From: Kalaharituber pfeilii
Taxonomy: Eukaryota; Ascomycota; Pezizomycetes; Pezizales; Pezizaceae
Direction: 5' to 3'
Length of the DNA: 64,000 nt
Assembly: GCA_015179045.1 (NCBI GenBank)
Contig: WHUZ01000046.1
Span: forward strand, 62,001 to 126,000
Made by a program: the position numbers and the translations under genes
Shown: one piece after another, positions 52,810 through 63,030 of the stretch
Layout: each line of letters starts with the position of its first letter
Position numbering within the stretch: position 1 is the stretch's first letter
Notes under the pieces: generated by a model
What the model was told of the DNA's origin: nothing
The model's database searches: none
Seen by the model: the letters and a program-made list of their open reading frames with translations, nothing else

Positions 52810-53342
52810 TGTCACAGCCACCTATGCATGTGTCAGTATCATCCTTTTCCGTAGCTGACAAGTCGAACCAAGCCAACTTCGTGCCAAGCCGGAAGTGAGA
52901 CCTTACTAATAGCCGACTTGGAAAGGCCTGACAAGCCATCTCGGTCTGGTTGATTAGCCCTCTGACAGCTTATTGATATGCCTTTCAATATTAGTACTAC
53001 TATTGCCGCTCTTGCATTTCGGATTCTCTTTCTCATATTGTTAAAGTCCTGTATTCCTTTTCTATGTCGATTCCCAAGCATATAAGGGCCCCAGGTCTGC
53101 CACTATAGATAGCTCTTCTTCTTCTCCTTGTCCATTATCTTGTTGATTAATAGACCCGTCTGATTTCTCATACTTCTCCGCCATTGCCATTACCATAGCC
53201 CGTGACCCCTAGCCGCTGAACCGCCGCAGCTGCCACCACCGCCGCTATAGTCCTCAACCTATAGCTACTGCACCGTCGCTGATACTCAAGCTGACTGTAC
53301 CCCTTAGCAAGACCTCTGCCCAAGACCACCATTGATGTTACA
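52810..53342 (+). repeat. LTR-like repeat, copy 1 (533 bp)
   Basis: Starts TGTCACAGCCACC, ends GATGTTACA, with CATATAAGGG as a possible promoter. Flanks GCATC and GTATC are one base short of a 5-bp TSD. A second copy follows at 53548-54084. Probably a solo LTR. Confidence 0.65.
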
Positions 53343-53547
53343 GTATCTACTATCTAGATGTAGTGAAACATAGTAGCTACAGCTTAGCAGTGCATCTAAT
53401 GCTGCAACTAACTCTAGTCTTTCCTGTACTAGTTTGAACTAAATCGTCTTACCTGAGCCCTTATTCATATAGTAAAAATTGCGTTTAATTTGCAGAGCTT
53501 CCAAAAACAGACAAATAAGCCTAAGCGTTCTAGCCTAGACTGAATAT

Positions 53548-54084
53548 TGTCACAGCCCACCTACACACGCATCGATATCATCCTTTTCCGCAGCCGACAA
53601 GTCAAGCCAAGCCGACGTGCCAAGCCGAGCCGACGTGCCAAGCCGGAAGGTGAGACCTTACTAATAGCCGACTCGGAAAGGCTTCCCCGGTCCGGTTGAT
53701 TAGCCCTCTGACAGCTCATTGATATGCCTTCCAATATTAGCATCACTATTGCCGCTCTTGCATTTCGGATTCTCTTTCTCATATCGTTATAGTCCTGTAT
53801 TCCTGTCTATGTTAATTTCCAAGCATATAAGGGACCTAGGTCCGCCTCTGTAGATAGCTCTTCTTCTCCTTGTCCGTTGTCTTGTTGATTAATAGACCCG
53901 CCTGGTTTCTCATACTCCTCCGCCGCTGCCATTACCATAGCCCGTGACCCCTAGCCGCTGAACCGCCGCAGCCGCCGCCACCGCCGCCGTAGTCCTCGAC
54001 CCATAGCCGCCGCACCGCCGCTGATACCCAAGCTGACCGTACCCCTTGGCAAGACCTCCGCCCAAGACCCCCGTCGACGTTACA
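53548..54084 (+). repeat. LTR-like repeat, copy 2 (537 bp)
   Basis: Starts TGTCACAGCCCACC and ends GACGTTACA. Differences from copy 1 in the 3' third are mostly transitions, with copy 1 carrying T/A where this copy has C/G (CCGCCGTAG versus CCGCTATAG). No TSD. The 205-bp gap between copies holds no coding sequence. Confidence 0.6.
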
Positions 54085-54284
54085 ATGAGGTCAGAAATGC
54101 ATGGGGCGCTCAGGGCGCAAACTGTGCATTGTGACGCTGGGTGCCGTATTGTGGAGTGACCCATTTTTTACTGATGCATGCTCACATGAGACATGCACCC
54201 TGAGGGCCCACTCTATTAGAATCTTCTGTCGAAACATGACATCCGCCACCCGTGTTGAGCTGTCTATCAACATCCGCTACCCGT

Positions 54285-54400
54285 ATGTTGCTGTTACTAA
54301 TAGATATGTTTTTCTATTGCTGTTACTAATGGATACGTTTCTTCCTGTAGCTGTTACTAATGGATACGTTTCTTCCTGTTACTGTTGCTAATAGATAGTT
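54285..54400. repeat. 31-bp tandem repeat, about 3.5 copies
   Basis: Unit GCTGTTACTAATGGATACGT followed by TTCTTCCTGTA, drifting at both edges. Confidence 0.8.
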
Positions 54401-54990
54401 CCCTCTAACTGCTGTTTCGTCTGTTTATTGGTTGCTGTTCTGTTCTTTCATTTAACATACACATGATCTACACTCCGTTGCTATTATGTGTCTGAATCAT
54501 GCAATAACGCCACAGTACCAACTCCACGCCACAGCGCTTAGTTGCAAGCCATGCATTCCGTTACTTCCGCACCTGCCTGATATGTTACACCTGCCTGTCT
54601 AGTCATGGTTCTGCAGTCACGTCATGCAATGCTCATTATGTATATAATCCTGTTTGTTCTGCATCTCTTTAATCAATCAGACTTATTGGACCCAACGGTA
54701 CGGACCCAACGGTATAGATCTTCTTTATTCCTTCAGAAGCTCTTTCTTGTTTTTCCTACGTGACGAAGCCCTCCTTATTCTAAGTGCGAATCCGGAATTC
54801 AGGGTCGACGTTCAGTCATCTTCTACTTCAACGAATGTTGCCTAAAGTCAGTTGTGATAAAAGATTTTGATTCTCCGAAGTCCAATTATTCATCTTTGTA
54901 TGTTTCTCCAGTCTTTATCTATTTGTTTTATTTTTCCCACTTTTTTTAACTTGTGCTTCTACTTGAGGGGCCTTCCGCTACTTGTCTCAC
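54401..54990. other. Gene-free stretch, possible LTR remnant
   Basis: A TATATAATCC phrase (54641) and a repeated GGACCCAACGGTA (54690-54716) suggest an LTR 3' part, but no ends could be defined. Confidence 0.35.
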
Positions 54991-55050
54991 TTTTTTTTTT
55001 TTTTTTTTTTTTTTTTTCACATGATCCCTTATGCAGCTTTTCGTTATAGT
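54991..55050 (-). mobile_element. Type B LINE tail, partly mutated
   Basis: PolyT, then CACATGATCCCTTATGCAGC and TTTTCGTTATAG. Relative to the type B end, several C-to-T and G-to-A changes are present. TSD not identified. Confidence 0.75.
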
Positions 55051-55059
55051 ATAAGCATG

Positions 55060-55891
55060 AAGCACAATCTTGCTACTGATTTTACTACCTGATACCTCAA
55101 GAGTTATTGTAATAAAAAACTATATTATAATTCTAGAGGCTCGCTAGTAATGAATAGAAACAACATGACTCTTTTCTGACTTTAGTGCTCGTATATCTTA
55201 TACATCTTATATTTGATCTGCTAATAGTTGTTATTATACAATGCGAAAATAGTCACACGCAAATATATAACTAGAACAGATATAGCAATGGCTAGTATAT
55301 AGCATGTACTAAGATAATATAGGCTTTGTATTAGTTTTTTAAACTTATACTGTATAGGCTTCTAGATTATCTTAGCTTGTAATTTTATACTATTCAAATA
55401 TTCTATACTATTGTAATATTATCGGTATCTAGAGTTGAGCTAGAAAGTTATTTAGAAAATATTATACTATAACCAATTAATATAATAGTTATAATATAAG
55501 CTTATATAGGAATCATCTAAAGATTTAGTAGTAATTATATTTATAGATATTTTTAATTAATATATTTTAATCCTAAATTTCAAAACTTAATAAGAATATA
55601 ATAAAAATTATAAAAATATTAAACTGTATATAAATAGAAATAGAATAGAATAAAGAATTAATCTATATTACGTTTTCAATTTTGCAAACTTTTGTAAAAA
55701 AGTTATTAAAAGTTAAAAAAAAGTAAAATTGAGTAAGAGACCCTAAACTGAGTTACATACTACTAGTCTAAATTAGGTAAGATTATATATTAATAAGTAG
55801 GAAATTTTCTTAAAAGACTTAAGTAAGAACTATATTAGTAGGTAAAATAAAATATTATATAGTATTGATTAAAACTGTTTATAATTATAAT
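55060..55891. other. Strongly AT-rich island
   Basis: Mostly A/T (TTATTAAAAGTTAAAAAAAA and similar), with no frame or repeat I can name. Consistent with RIP-degraded transposon remains. Confidence 0.6.
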
Positions 55892-55896
55892 TCTTA

Positions 55897-56383
55897 TGTT
55901 ACGGCTAAGGTAAGACTTACGGAAATGGCTCCGGAAGCACCGCTAAAGTGTACGCTAAAGATGTGGCTGATCACCACTAGGCAACGCTTAGATTTACTTA
56001 AGCCCAATAACCAGCGGTTGCCTACTGAAGTGTGTGTCGAAGTAAGTTATATAGACTAATAACTGCACATGGCTTACAAACTAATATGCGTACATGCATT
56101 AGTTGCTGCTACTGCTACTCCTAATGCATGTTTCTACTATGTCTTCTTATCTACGTGTCTTGTCATGTCATTGTCATGTCATTATCATATCATGTTGATG
56201 GCCGGGAAGTCTATATAAACGGGCCGAATAGATAGCTAGAACAAATCAAGACACTAGCGGTGTTCTAAGTTGAACTCTCACTTAACGCTCTCGCGTAACC
56301 TTTTGCCGTCCGCTTCGCTGCCTTCGTGAACCCGGAGTCGCCTCAGTGCCACTCTCGCGAGCCCAGCGACGCCTACGCTAACA
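55897..56383 (+). mobile_element. Solo LTR (487 bp), TGTTACGG type
   Basis: Starts TGTTACGGCTAAGG, ends CTACGCTAACA. Perfect TSD TCTTA (55892-55896 and 56384-56388). TATA box CTATATAAAC near 56211. Normal base composition inside an AT-rich island, so it arrived after that island decayed. Confidence 0.93.
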
Positions 56384-56479
56384 TCTTACAGAAACTACTA
56401 CTAGTATACTACTCTTATAATATATATATATACTAGTATCTAATATATATCTTAAAATAAAACTACCTATTTAAGAAAG

Positions 56480-56760
56480 CTTTTTTTTTTTTATATTACC
56501 TAACCCTACTTGTAGTTGTTTACTATAGCAGAACCAAGTTTAGGTCTAGCTAGACTCTTAATACTTAGAGACAAGCATATTTACCTACTTATCTACTACT
56601 TATTATACTTGCAAAAATCGTACCTTCTCCCTACTGCCTCTTTATATAGTAATAAGAATAGTTATATCTTTCTTCTACTACTACCTTTACAAATGAAATA
56701 TCTTCCTCTCTCTGCTACCTTCGTTAGAATTTCTAGAAGGTTAGAATAAAAAAAAAATTA
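56480..56760 (-). pseudogene. RIP-like mutated type B LINE 3' end
   Basis: PolyT, then TTACCTAACCCTACTTGTAG, TTGTTTACTATAGCAGAA. This aligns to the reverse of the type B end, in which the same places read GTAACCCCGCTTGTAGCTGT and TCGCCATGGCAGGG. Almost every difference is C-to-T or G-to-A. Similarity continues into the 3' UTR (AGGTCTAG..ACTTAGAGACAAGC). No coding capacity. Confidence 0.75.
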
Positions 56761-56821
56761 GAAAGAGTATATTTTTTAACAACTAAAGTAAATTTTTTAA
56801 ATCCTATTAAGATAGGCTAAG

Positions 56822-57041
56822 TGTTACGGATTGCAACCGACCGTTTGCAAACCGTTGCACCAAAAGGTAGAACTACCGGTACCACCCGGTAGTGCGGTCG
56901 GTATATATAGAAGTATCCGTACGGGCTGGTCAGCGACTCGCTTACGTTTGCGCACGTGGTCAAGGATCTTGGCTCCCTTAGACGTCCACACGTACTAGTA
57001 ATCAGCTTCCCTCTGCCGCCATGGCACGCCAAGCCGTGACA
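56822..57041 (+). mobile_element. Solo LTR (220 bp)
   Basis: Starts TGTTACGGATTGCAACC, ends CCAAGCCGTGACA. Perfect TSD CTAAG (56817-56821 and 57042-57046). GGTATATATAG near 56900 as promoter. Shorter and different inside from the other TGTTACGG LTRs. Confidence 0.92.
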
Positions 57042-57046
57042 CTAAG

Positions 57047-57459
57047 TTAATAGTTTTTCTTAATATTTAGCATCTTTAATTCTTTAGAAATCTTGTTCTT
57101 AAGGAATTATAATATAGCAATATTAATAGTTTTGAATTCTATATCTAATACTTAAACTAAATTTAATAAAAATATAAGATATAAGAATTTTACAGTTACT
57201 GAGTAAGAGTTATAGTAATACTACTTTTCTTGGTACTTCTAAGTGCTGCTTCAAATGCTCATATCTTATACATCATTAATAAAAAATAAATAATAGAGAT
57301 TTTTTTCAAAAGTTGCACTACATAATCATTTTACTTTCGATGAGGAAAACCTTTTTGTTCATGATATGCTCTGGTAATACGTCCTGGTTCAATTCTATCT
57401 CATATTTTTAATACTTTTTTCATGATGTTATGAGTTCTGTAGAGAGCTATTACTTTTTA
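57047..57459. other. AT-rich gene-free stretch
   Basis: AT-rich, no frame or repeat recognised; continues the island of 55-57 kb. Confidence 0.5.
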
Positions 57460-57464
57460 TGTAC

Positions 57465-58177
57465 TGTTACGGCTACGGTAAGACTTACCCGCGTTGGGGA
57501 ACACTTACCCTGAATCGTTACATAAGACCAATGCTGATAGACCGGACTGATCACCCGTTAGGCCTGGCAGTAGATTCATTTATTTATCGAATAGGGTAGT
57601 GCTAAGGAAGTGTGTGTCAAACGTTTATGGTAAGACCTCCGGGTCTGCATTGCACTCCGCTTATTAAAAGCTAATATATGCGCACATGCACTAGTACATA
57701 GCATTATCTTGCGTCTGTACTATTTTTGCATGTTTCTGTTACGTGCGCCTATTACCACAGGTATTGGCAGTGATAAGGAATTGCCACGTTGCCAGTCATT
57801 TATTCATTTGTTGACTAGTCATGTATGACTGCGCTGAAGTCTATATAATCGCCGGCTGGTGATAGCATAGTTAGCAGAATCAAGACACTAGCGGTGTTCT
57901 AAGTTCTCTATAACTCTGAAACCTATCGTTTCCTTATTACGCCCGTGAATCGCTCCGCTCCGCTGCGCGCTGCACGCCAAACAGCTGCCCATTCGGCCCG
58001 CCGTATATACACCTCCGTAGCCATTTCGGCCCGCAGCATATACACCTCCGTAGCCATTTCGGCCCGCCGTATTCAAACCTCCGTCATGACTCCGGCCCGC
58101 CGTACACACTCCTCCGTAGCCGTAACATCCAGTGCCTTCCAGCGCCCACCGGAGCCTAGCCCCTCACGCCCGTAACA
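57465..58177 (+). mobile_element. Solo LTR (713 bp), TGTTACGG type
   Basis: Starts TGTTACGGCTACGG, ends CACGCCCGTAACA. Perfect TSD TGTAC (57460-57464 and 58178-58182). TATA box CTATATAATC at 57841. Shares AATCAAGACACTAGCGGTGT with the LTRs at 36458 and 55897. A 31-bp unit (TTCGGCCCGCCGTATATACA..) is repeated three times near 57991-58110. Confidence 0.93.
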
Positions 58178-58182
58178 TGTAC

Positions 58183-59280
58183 CAATTTTATGTCTTCAAA
58201 CGTCAATTTTGTATAGGAATTTGATAGTCTTGGCATTTTCTAGGTTTGTAAGTTTTGCTCACCAACTCTAGAGCTCGAAATGCAGTTCTACTATCGGAAT
58301 TATGAAATTCTAGGTATCATCTGTTGTATAAAAAATCACCTTTATATATCTGATTATAATAGTAGCAGTGTATAGAGCTTAAAAAGTAGTGGTTTTTGTA
58401 TGCAGTCTCCAATAACCAAGCAGTGCAAATGCGCCACCATTGACCATTGTGCTATAGTCCCTTCCTCCACTGTAGCTTGTTCCATACCCTATATACTACC
58501 GCTTGTTCAAGTTATATGTTAATCGGGTCACTGATCGTTGAAATATTTCAATTTTTGTTCATATTGACCCTGTCACCACGTGCGCTCAGATCGCTTTCAC
58601 CAAGACTTTGCTCAGTGACTGTACCTTATGCAAACATGCAAGAATTACACCAAAGAAATATGTATGTAGCAATTATATAGAAACGGATAATAGAAATGGT
58701 AAATTGAGACATGGGCCATCTATTGAAAAATATTAAGCGAAACATAGCATCACACATCAAGAGAGATCTATCGAAAGACCTTGTAGCCATATTCTATAGC
58801 TATTGCAGCGAAAATTGAAAGGAATTACTCTATTATACGTTGCTGAGTACTTTACGATTGGGAATTCGATGCAAGATTGAAAATGTCATTGTGCCATTAA
58901 TTAACCGCCATGTTATCCTCTTAGGGCAAATAAAAGCGGACGCGAAGAGCGACTTTTATTTATCTCTCCTGAGAAGCACATATCTACAAAACTCTGTTGT
59001 TGTTGAGTCGTATCCTTTCCTGGGTGGGCAGTTTTAGTGTACAATGCTGGTGTACGTCGCAAGGTGGTGAAATACTGTAGATATGTTCCAGTTAGCGCAC
59101 TTTTCCATCTGTTACTGTACCCGCCTGGATTATTATTGATACCAGTGTAAGCATGGGTAGTTGCCAGCTTATTCAACATAGTAAGGTCCTCTGCTGGGAG
59201 GTTCATACTCAGCTGCGGAAGCGGGCATGAGAAAGTGGACCAACCAGGTCAATTTTGATTTATAAGCACGTAGAAAAGAA
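58183..59280. other. Gene-free stretch
   Basis: No supported gene or repeat. Confidence 0.4.
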
Positions 59281-59700
59281 GAAAAGATGTGAGACTATGT
59301 GGTGGTGGGGAGGGAGATAGAAACGCGTGAAGACGCTGATCTTGGAGGGAAGCGGTTGAGGGCCTGGAGATTGAAGGGGAGACGGCAAACAGATGGTGTG
59401 AGGAGGACGAGAAGACAACGCAACATCAAGGGGATGCACATTATGGCAAGACAGATGGCCAGGCGGGGATCAGCCGCGGAGGGACCTGCCAAAGGGAGAG
59501 AAAGGGGAGCGAGATGCTTTACTAAGGTTTCTGGAAGGGACTGATAGGAGAAGAAGGGGGACGGAGCAGATGGAGTGTGCGGTGTAGGCAATTTTATATT
59601 TCCTTTTCATCTCCTTTTTACATATCTCCGCCGTACCTCTCCGGGGGAACACTAAATATTGAGATATTTACAAAGAAGCACCATGCTGTCACGTGCCAGC
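59281..59700 (+). other. Possible LINE coding scrap
   Basis: A purine-rich strand with an 81-codon frame (59299-59544), GGKRLRAWRLKGRR resembling the KGLRAWRWQIG segment of LINE ORF2. Too weak to name. Confidence 0.3.
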
Positions 59701-59849
59701 CACCCGCCGTTTTTTTTTTATTTTTTTTTTATCATTACTCGCGTGCCGCCGTATGGGCTATGGCGAGGTGTTTAATTACATATAATGGAGTAGTGAATAA
59801 GAAAGTAGAAGGAAGTAAGAAAGAATACAGCAGGAAGTAAAAAGGTAAA

Positions 59850-61490
59850 TGACGCACCCCGTCTCGCCGCGGCCTTACCGACCCGCCCATTCCAATATTT
59901 CATAGAGCCTGTCTCCGTCTTCGTCGTCTCCTTTCCGCTGGCATAAGTCCTCATGCCTCTCGGGCATCTCCGTCTCCAAACCAGGCACTGTGTCAGTATG
60001 TGTTGTGTTGTCTCGATGCTTTCGCCGCACCAGCGGCATTGCGGACTGTCGGCTGTCCCAATTCGGAACTTCCACTCTCGTAGGCCTTTGCCCCCGAGGA
60101 TACCGGCCAGAGTGGCGACTCTGGGGCCTAGTCTTTGTAGCGGTCTGTACGTGAGGTCAAGCCTATTTCTCTCCCTGGCTCTGTCCGCCTTGGCTTGTTG
60201 TCTGAGTCCGGCCTCCGTTACGGTTTCTTCTTGGTATTGGAGGTAAGTGCCTATCTCGGCCGCCATGTCCGCCTCCGTGTTACCGGGTACGCCTTTGTGT
60301 CCTTTCACCCACATGACTGCCACGTCCAGGCTTCCTGTCTGCGCCCTGCGGTCCCAGGCCTCCCTGACTCGCTGTGAAGCCCCTTCGTGGTTTGGTTCCC
60401 CGTCGGCGATTCTCTGGAGTTTGGCTATTGCTGTTTTGGAGTCGGTGATGATTAAAACCTCGTTGTCCTGGCTGTCCAGTGCCTCGCTCATGGCTAGCAG
60501 CTCCGCGTCGTTGACGGTGCTTAGCCTGCCCAGGTATCTTGAGATCCGTTTCGGTGGGTGTGGCGAGAACATTCCTGCTCCGGAGGCGTCATCTATCCGA
60601 CTGCCGTCTGTGTAGTGACTGGCCCATCCCTCGTCCTCCGCTTCGAAGATCGCGGTTTCCCACTCCTCCTTCGCGGTGTCCGCGGGGAGTGTGGGTAGTC
60701 TAGCTAGTAGTGAGCGGCACGAGCCGAGCCAGCTCGAGCTCAAACGAGCCAAGATCATGCTAGTGTTTTTCTTGACAGCTCGCTAAATTGCTTAGCCAGT
60801 GCAAGGTTTCATAAACTGTAGATACCTAATATAGTAATAATTAGAGACTTGGAGCTCATTCTGACCTACCAACAACTTCGAAATGCAACAATTTAGCTGA
60901 TAGTAGTGAGAAAGATGAAAATTTAGCTTAGTTTAGTTTTGTTTGTCAATATTATATATATAATCAATCTAGGCTCAAGCTCATGCCAGGCCAGCTCGAG
61001 CTCACCCTCCAGCTCGGCTCGAGCTAGCTCGTGCCGCTCACTACTAGCTAGTGGGAGGTGCTGGTGATGTGTCAGTGTGCCCCGCAGGTATTTGGCTTCC
61101 GGGTCTTGGTTTCTGATCGGCTCGTCCTCAAATCTTAGTGTGCGTGCTTCCACCCTTGTGCTCTCTGCCTCCACGAAGGTCTGTATCGACTCGAGGTTAG
61201 CCAGACCTTCCACCACGTCCCGCCTGGTGCCCCATGGGGCGCCCGTAATCGATCGAGCTACGGTATATTGCCATTTCTCCAGAGCGTCCTTTTTTTGTTG
61301 TCTTGAGGCTCCTTTTGCGTATTGGTTCCAAGCCCAACAGCCCCAGGTCGCTATCGTGCGGGCTATGGAGGTGTAGAGTTGGCGCTTCTTAGCCGGTGGC
61401 ATTGGGTAGAGTCTCGACGCTACCGCCCACGCCGCTTTGGCTAATTGTAGTCTTTTTTGGTGGAGCCATCCACCCTTACTCGGAGTCAAT
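59850..61490 (-). pseudogene. LINE type A ORF2: RT thumb, RNase H, zinc knuckle
   Basis: Right of the MITE: LHQKRLQLAKAAWAVASRLY, ARTIATWGCWAWNQYAKGAS and ARSITGAPWGTRRDVVEGLA, ending in YLRGTLTHHQHLPLA. Left of it: PTLPADTAKEEWETAIFEAE, then RNase H with SHYTDGS, NDAELLAMSEAL, IITDSKTAI and GNTEADMAA (all four acidic positions), and the knuckle CRWCGESIETTQHILTQC. The frame near the C-terminus drifts (GMRTYASGKETT), so the normal EILEW end is reached in another phase. RNase H is intact, but there is no RT palm in this copy. Confidence 0.88.
60708..61043. mobile_element. hAT-like MITE TAGTGAGC, copy C (336 bp)
   Basis: Ends TAGTGAGCGGCACGAGC and complement. Perfect 8-bp TSD CTAGCTAG (60700-60707 and 61044-61051). 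It lies in a LINE ORF2, opposite in orientation to copies A and B. Confidence 0.95.
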
Positions 61491-61500
61491 AGTACCGTCT

Positions 61501-61895
61501 TGTCATGCCGCAATAGGAAATAACAGGGATTAGTTCTTGGTAACAACCATGCAGTGATCGACCCGAACCACAGAATGCTCTCGAACCGCCGCCATAGCTC
61601 TACATCATTCCACATCATTCTACAACATTCTACAAGCACTCTTCTATGTCGTCATGTATGTTTCTATTTCCATCTGTCTTCTTCTATGTCGTCATGTCCA
61701 AGTTCATGCAATACTCGTACCTGCTACTTCTGTTCACTCTCTCTCGTCTATATATACCTCCTCTACCCGCCTGTATGTAGTCTCCACTGGTCAACGTACG
61801 CTCATTCTCTCTTCTACCTTGTCCCTCTCTGTTCCTGCTGTCTCGTAGCACCCGCGATCGTGCCTTCGCCTACTGATCCCAGCATCGCCCTTACA
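61501..61895 (+). repeat. Probable 5' LTR of the gypsy-type element
   Basis: Candidate limits TGTCATGCCGC (61501) to CCCTTACA (61895), upstream of gag. TATA box TCTATATATACC at 61748-61757, then pyrimidine-rich leader. The second LTR is outside the window, so the ends rest on the TGT..ACA pattern and on where the LINE stops. A primer site was not matched to a tRNA. Confidence 0.55.
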
Positions 61896-61935
61896 GTTTG
61901 ACCAGTCACCTTTATCGCGCCTGCTACGAATCGCT

Positions 61936-63030
61936 ATGGACGACACTCTTATGCGCGAAACGCTTCCTCCGGAAGGGTCACCTTCGTTGCCAACTGCTCC
62001 CTTCATGACGCCATCAACTAGCGCTACGTCTCAGAACTCTGCCTCGATCCTCGATCGGTTCACTATGCCTCCTGAGTTGCGATCGTACTTCCAGGACCTA
62101 CAGAGCACTGTACAACAACTCCATACTACAGTTGCTACCCTCCGCTCAGCGACTCCCACCTCAGGCTCCACTGCTACTGACCATGCACCGAAGACCAAGG
62201 CACCGGACATTTTTACAGGGAACCGGTCGAAGCTTCGCTCCTTCCTTTCACAGATCTATCTCTACATCGCAGTGCATCCCCACGAGTTTCCTACCGAACG
62301 ATCGAAGGTTCTCTACGCCGCCTCATTCCTCAAGGGTGCCGCCTTTCTGTGGTTTGAGCCTCACCTCCGCACCCTGCATCAGCACACTCCCTCAGCGCTT
62401 TTGGACAATTTCGACGCCTTCTGTCAAGCACTACAACAGACCTACGGCGATATTGACACTCGCGCCAATGCGGAAAGAGCGATTGAACGCCTGCGACAAG
62501 TCGGTTCTGCGGCAGACTATGCATCACGCTTTCAGCAACTCACTTCGTTCCTTAATTGGAATGAAGAGGCACTCATCCGGAGATTCTATAGGGGCCTTAA
62601 GGATAGGGTTAAGGATGAACTAGTTAAGGAAGAACGTCCCAAGCAGCTTTCTGAACTAATTGAAAAGGCCGTACGCATAGATAACCGCTTGTTCGAACGA
62701 AATCGAGAATTCCGTACCTCTGAGTGGGCATCGAAGACCAACCGATCTGATCCTGAGCCAATGGATCTCTCCGCAGTTAGTACTAAGCCTGCTCCCCAGC
62801 GTACCCCTACTAATCGTGATCTCTCGCCACAAGAACGTGCTCGCCGGCTTAAGTACAAACTCTGCCTTCTCTGTGCCAAACCAGGACACAAAGCTGCTGA
62901 ATGTCGATCCAATACTCAGACTCAACAACCTAATACTAAGCAGGACCCAAAGAAGAAAGAGCGTGTCAATATCTCCTTCACTACTACAGCTGAGGACAGT
63001 TCGGGGAAAGAGCCAGCTCAGACGAACTAA
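61936..63030 (+). CDS. Ty3/gypsy-type Gag
   Basis: Intact 364-aa frame from ATG 61936 to TAA 63028-63030. Forms the particle that packages element RNA. The retrotransposon-gag core (about 90-240) shows [57 protein letters not shown] and [13 protein letters not shown]. One CCHC zinc knuckle ([14 protein letters not shown], residues 310-323) binds RNA. A Thr/Gln/Lys-rich tail follows. The length and order are usual for fungal gypsy Gag. The start is preceded by an LTR-like leader and no earlier ATG in frame is needed. The last 37 bp overlap the pol frame. Confidence 0.92.
   Translation: MDDTLMRETLPPEGSPSLPTAPFMTPSTSATSQNSASILDRFTMPPELRSYFQDLQSTVQQLHTTVATLRSATPTSGSTATDHAPKTKAPDIFTGNRSKLRSFLSQIYLYIAVHPHEFPTERSKVLYAASFLKGAAFLWFEPHLRTLHQHTPSALLDNFDAFCQALQQTYGDIDTRANAERAIERLRQVGSAADYASRFQQLTSFLNWNEEALIRRFYRGLKDRVKDELVKEERPKQLSELIEKAVRIDNRLFERNREFRTSEWASKTNRSDPEPMDLSAVSTKPAPQRTPTNRDLSPQERARRLKYKLCLLCAKPGHKAAECRSNTQTQQPNTKQDPKKKERVNISFTTTAEDSSGKEPAQTN

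Larger units (their letters stand above)
59711..61500 (-). mobile_element. Type A LINE 3' half, split by a hAT-like MITE
   Basis: The tail and T-rich polyA tract (about 59711-59767) are at the left. ORF2 sequence reads leftward from about 61490. It is interrupted by the MITE at 60708-61043, and its 5' side abuts the LTR of a gypsy-type element. The tail stem has one mismatch (GCCC-ATA-CGGC). Confidence 0.85.

Noticed and set aside
55060..57460. AT-rich block as a centromere or mitochondrial insert
   Set aside because: It contains recognisable RIP-like mutated LINE sequence and solo LTRs; no mitochondrial genes or centromere repeat seen.
63003..63009. GGGGAAA as a canonical -1 slippery site
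   Set aside because: It does not fit X XXY YYZ with matching A-site pairing; kept only as the nearest candidate.
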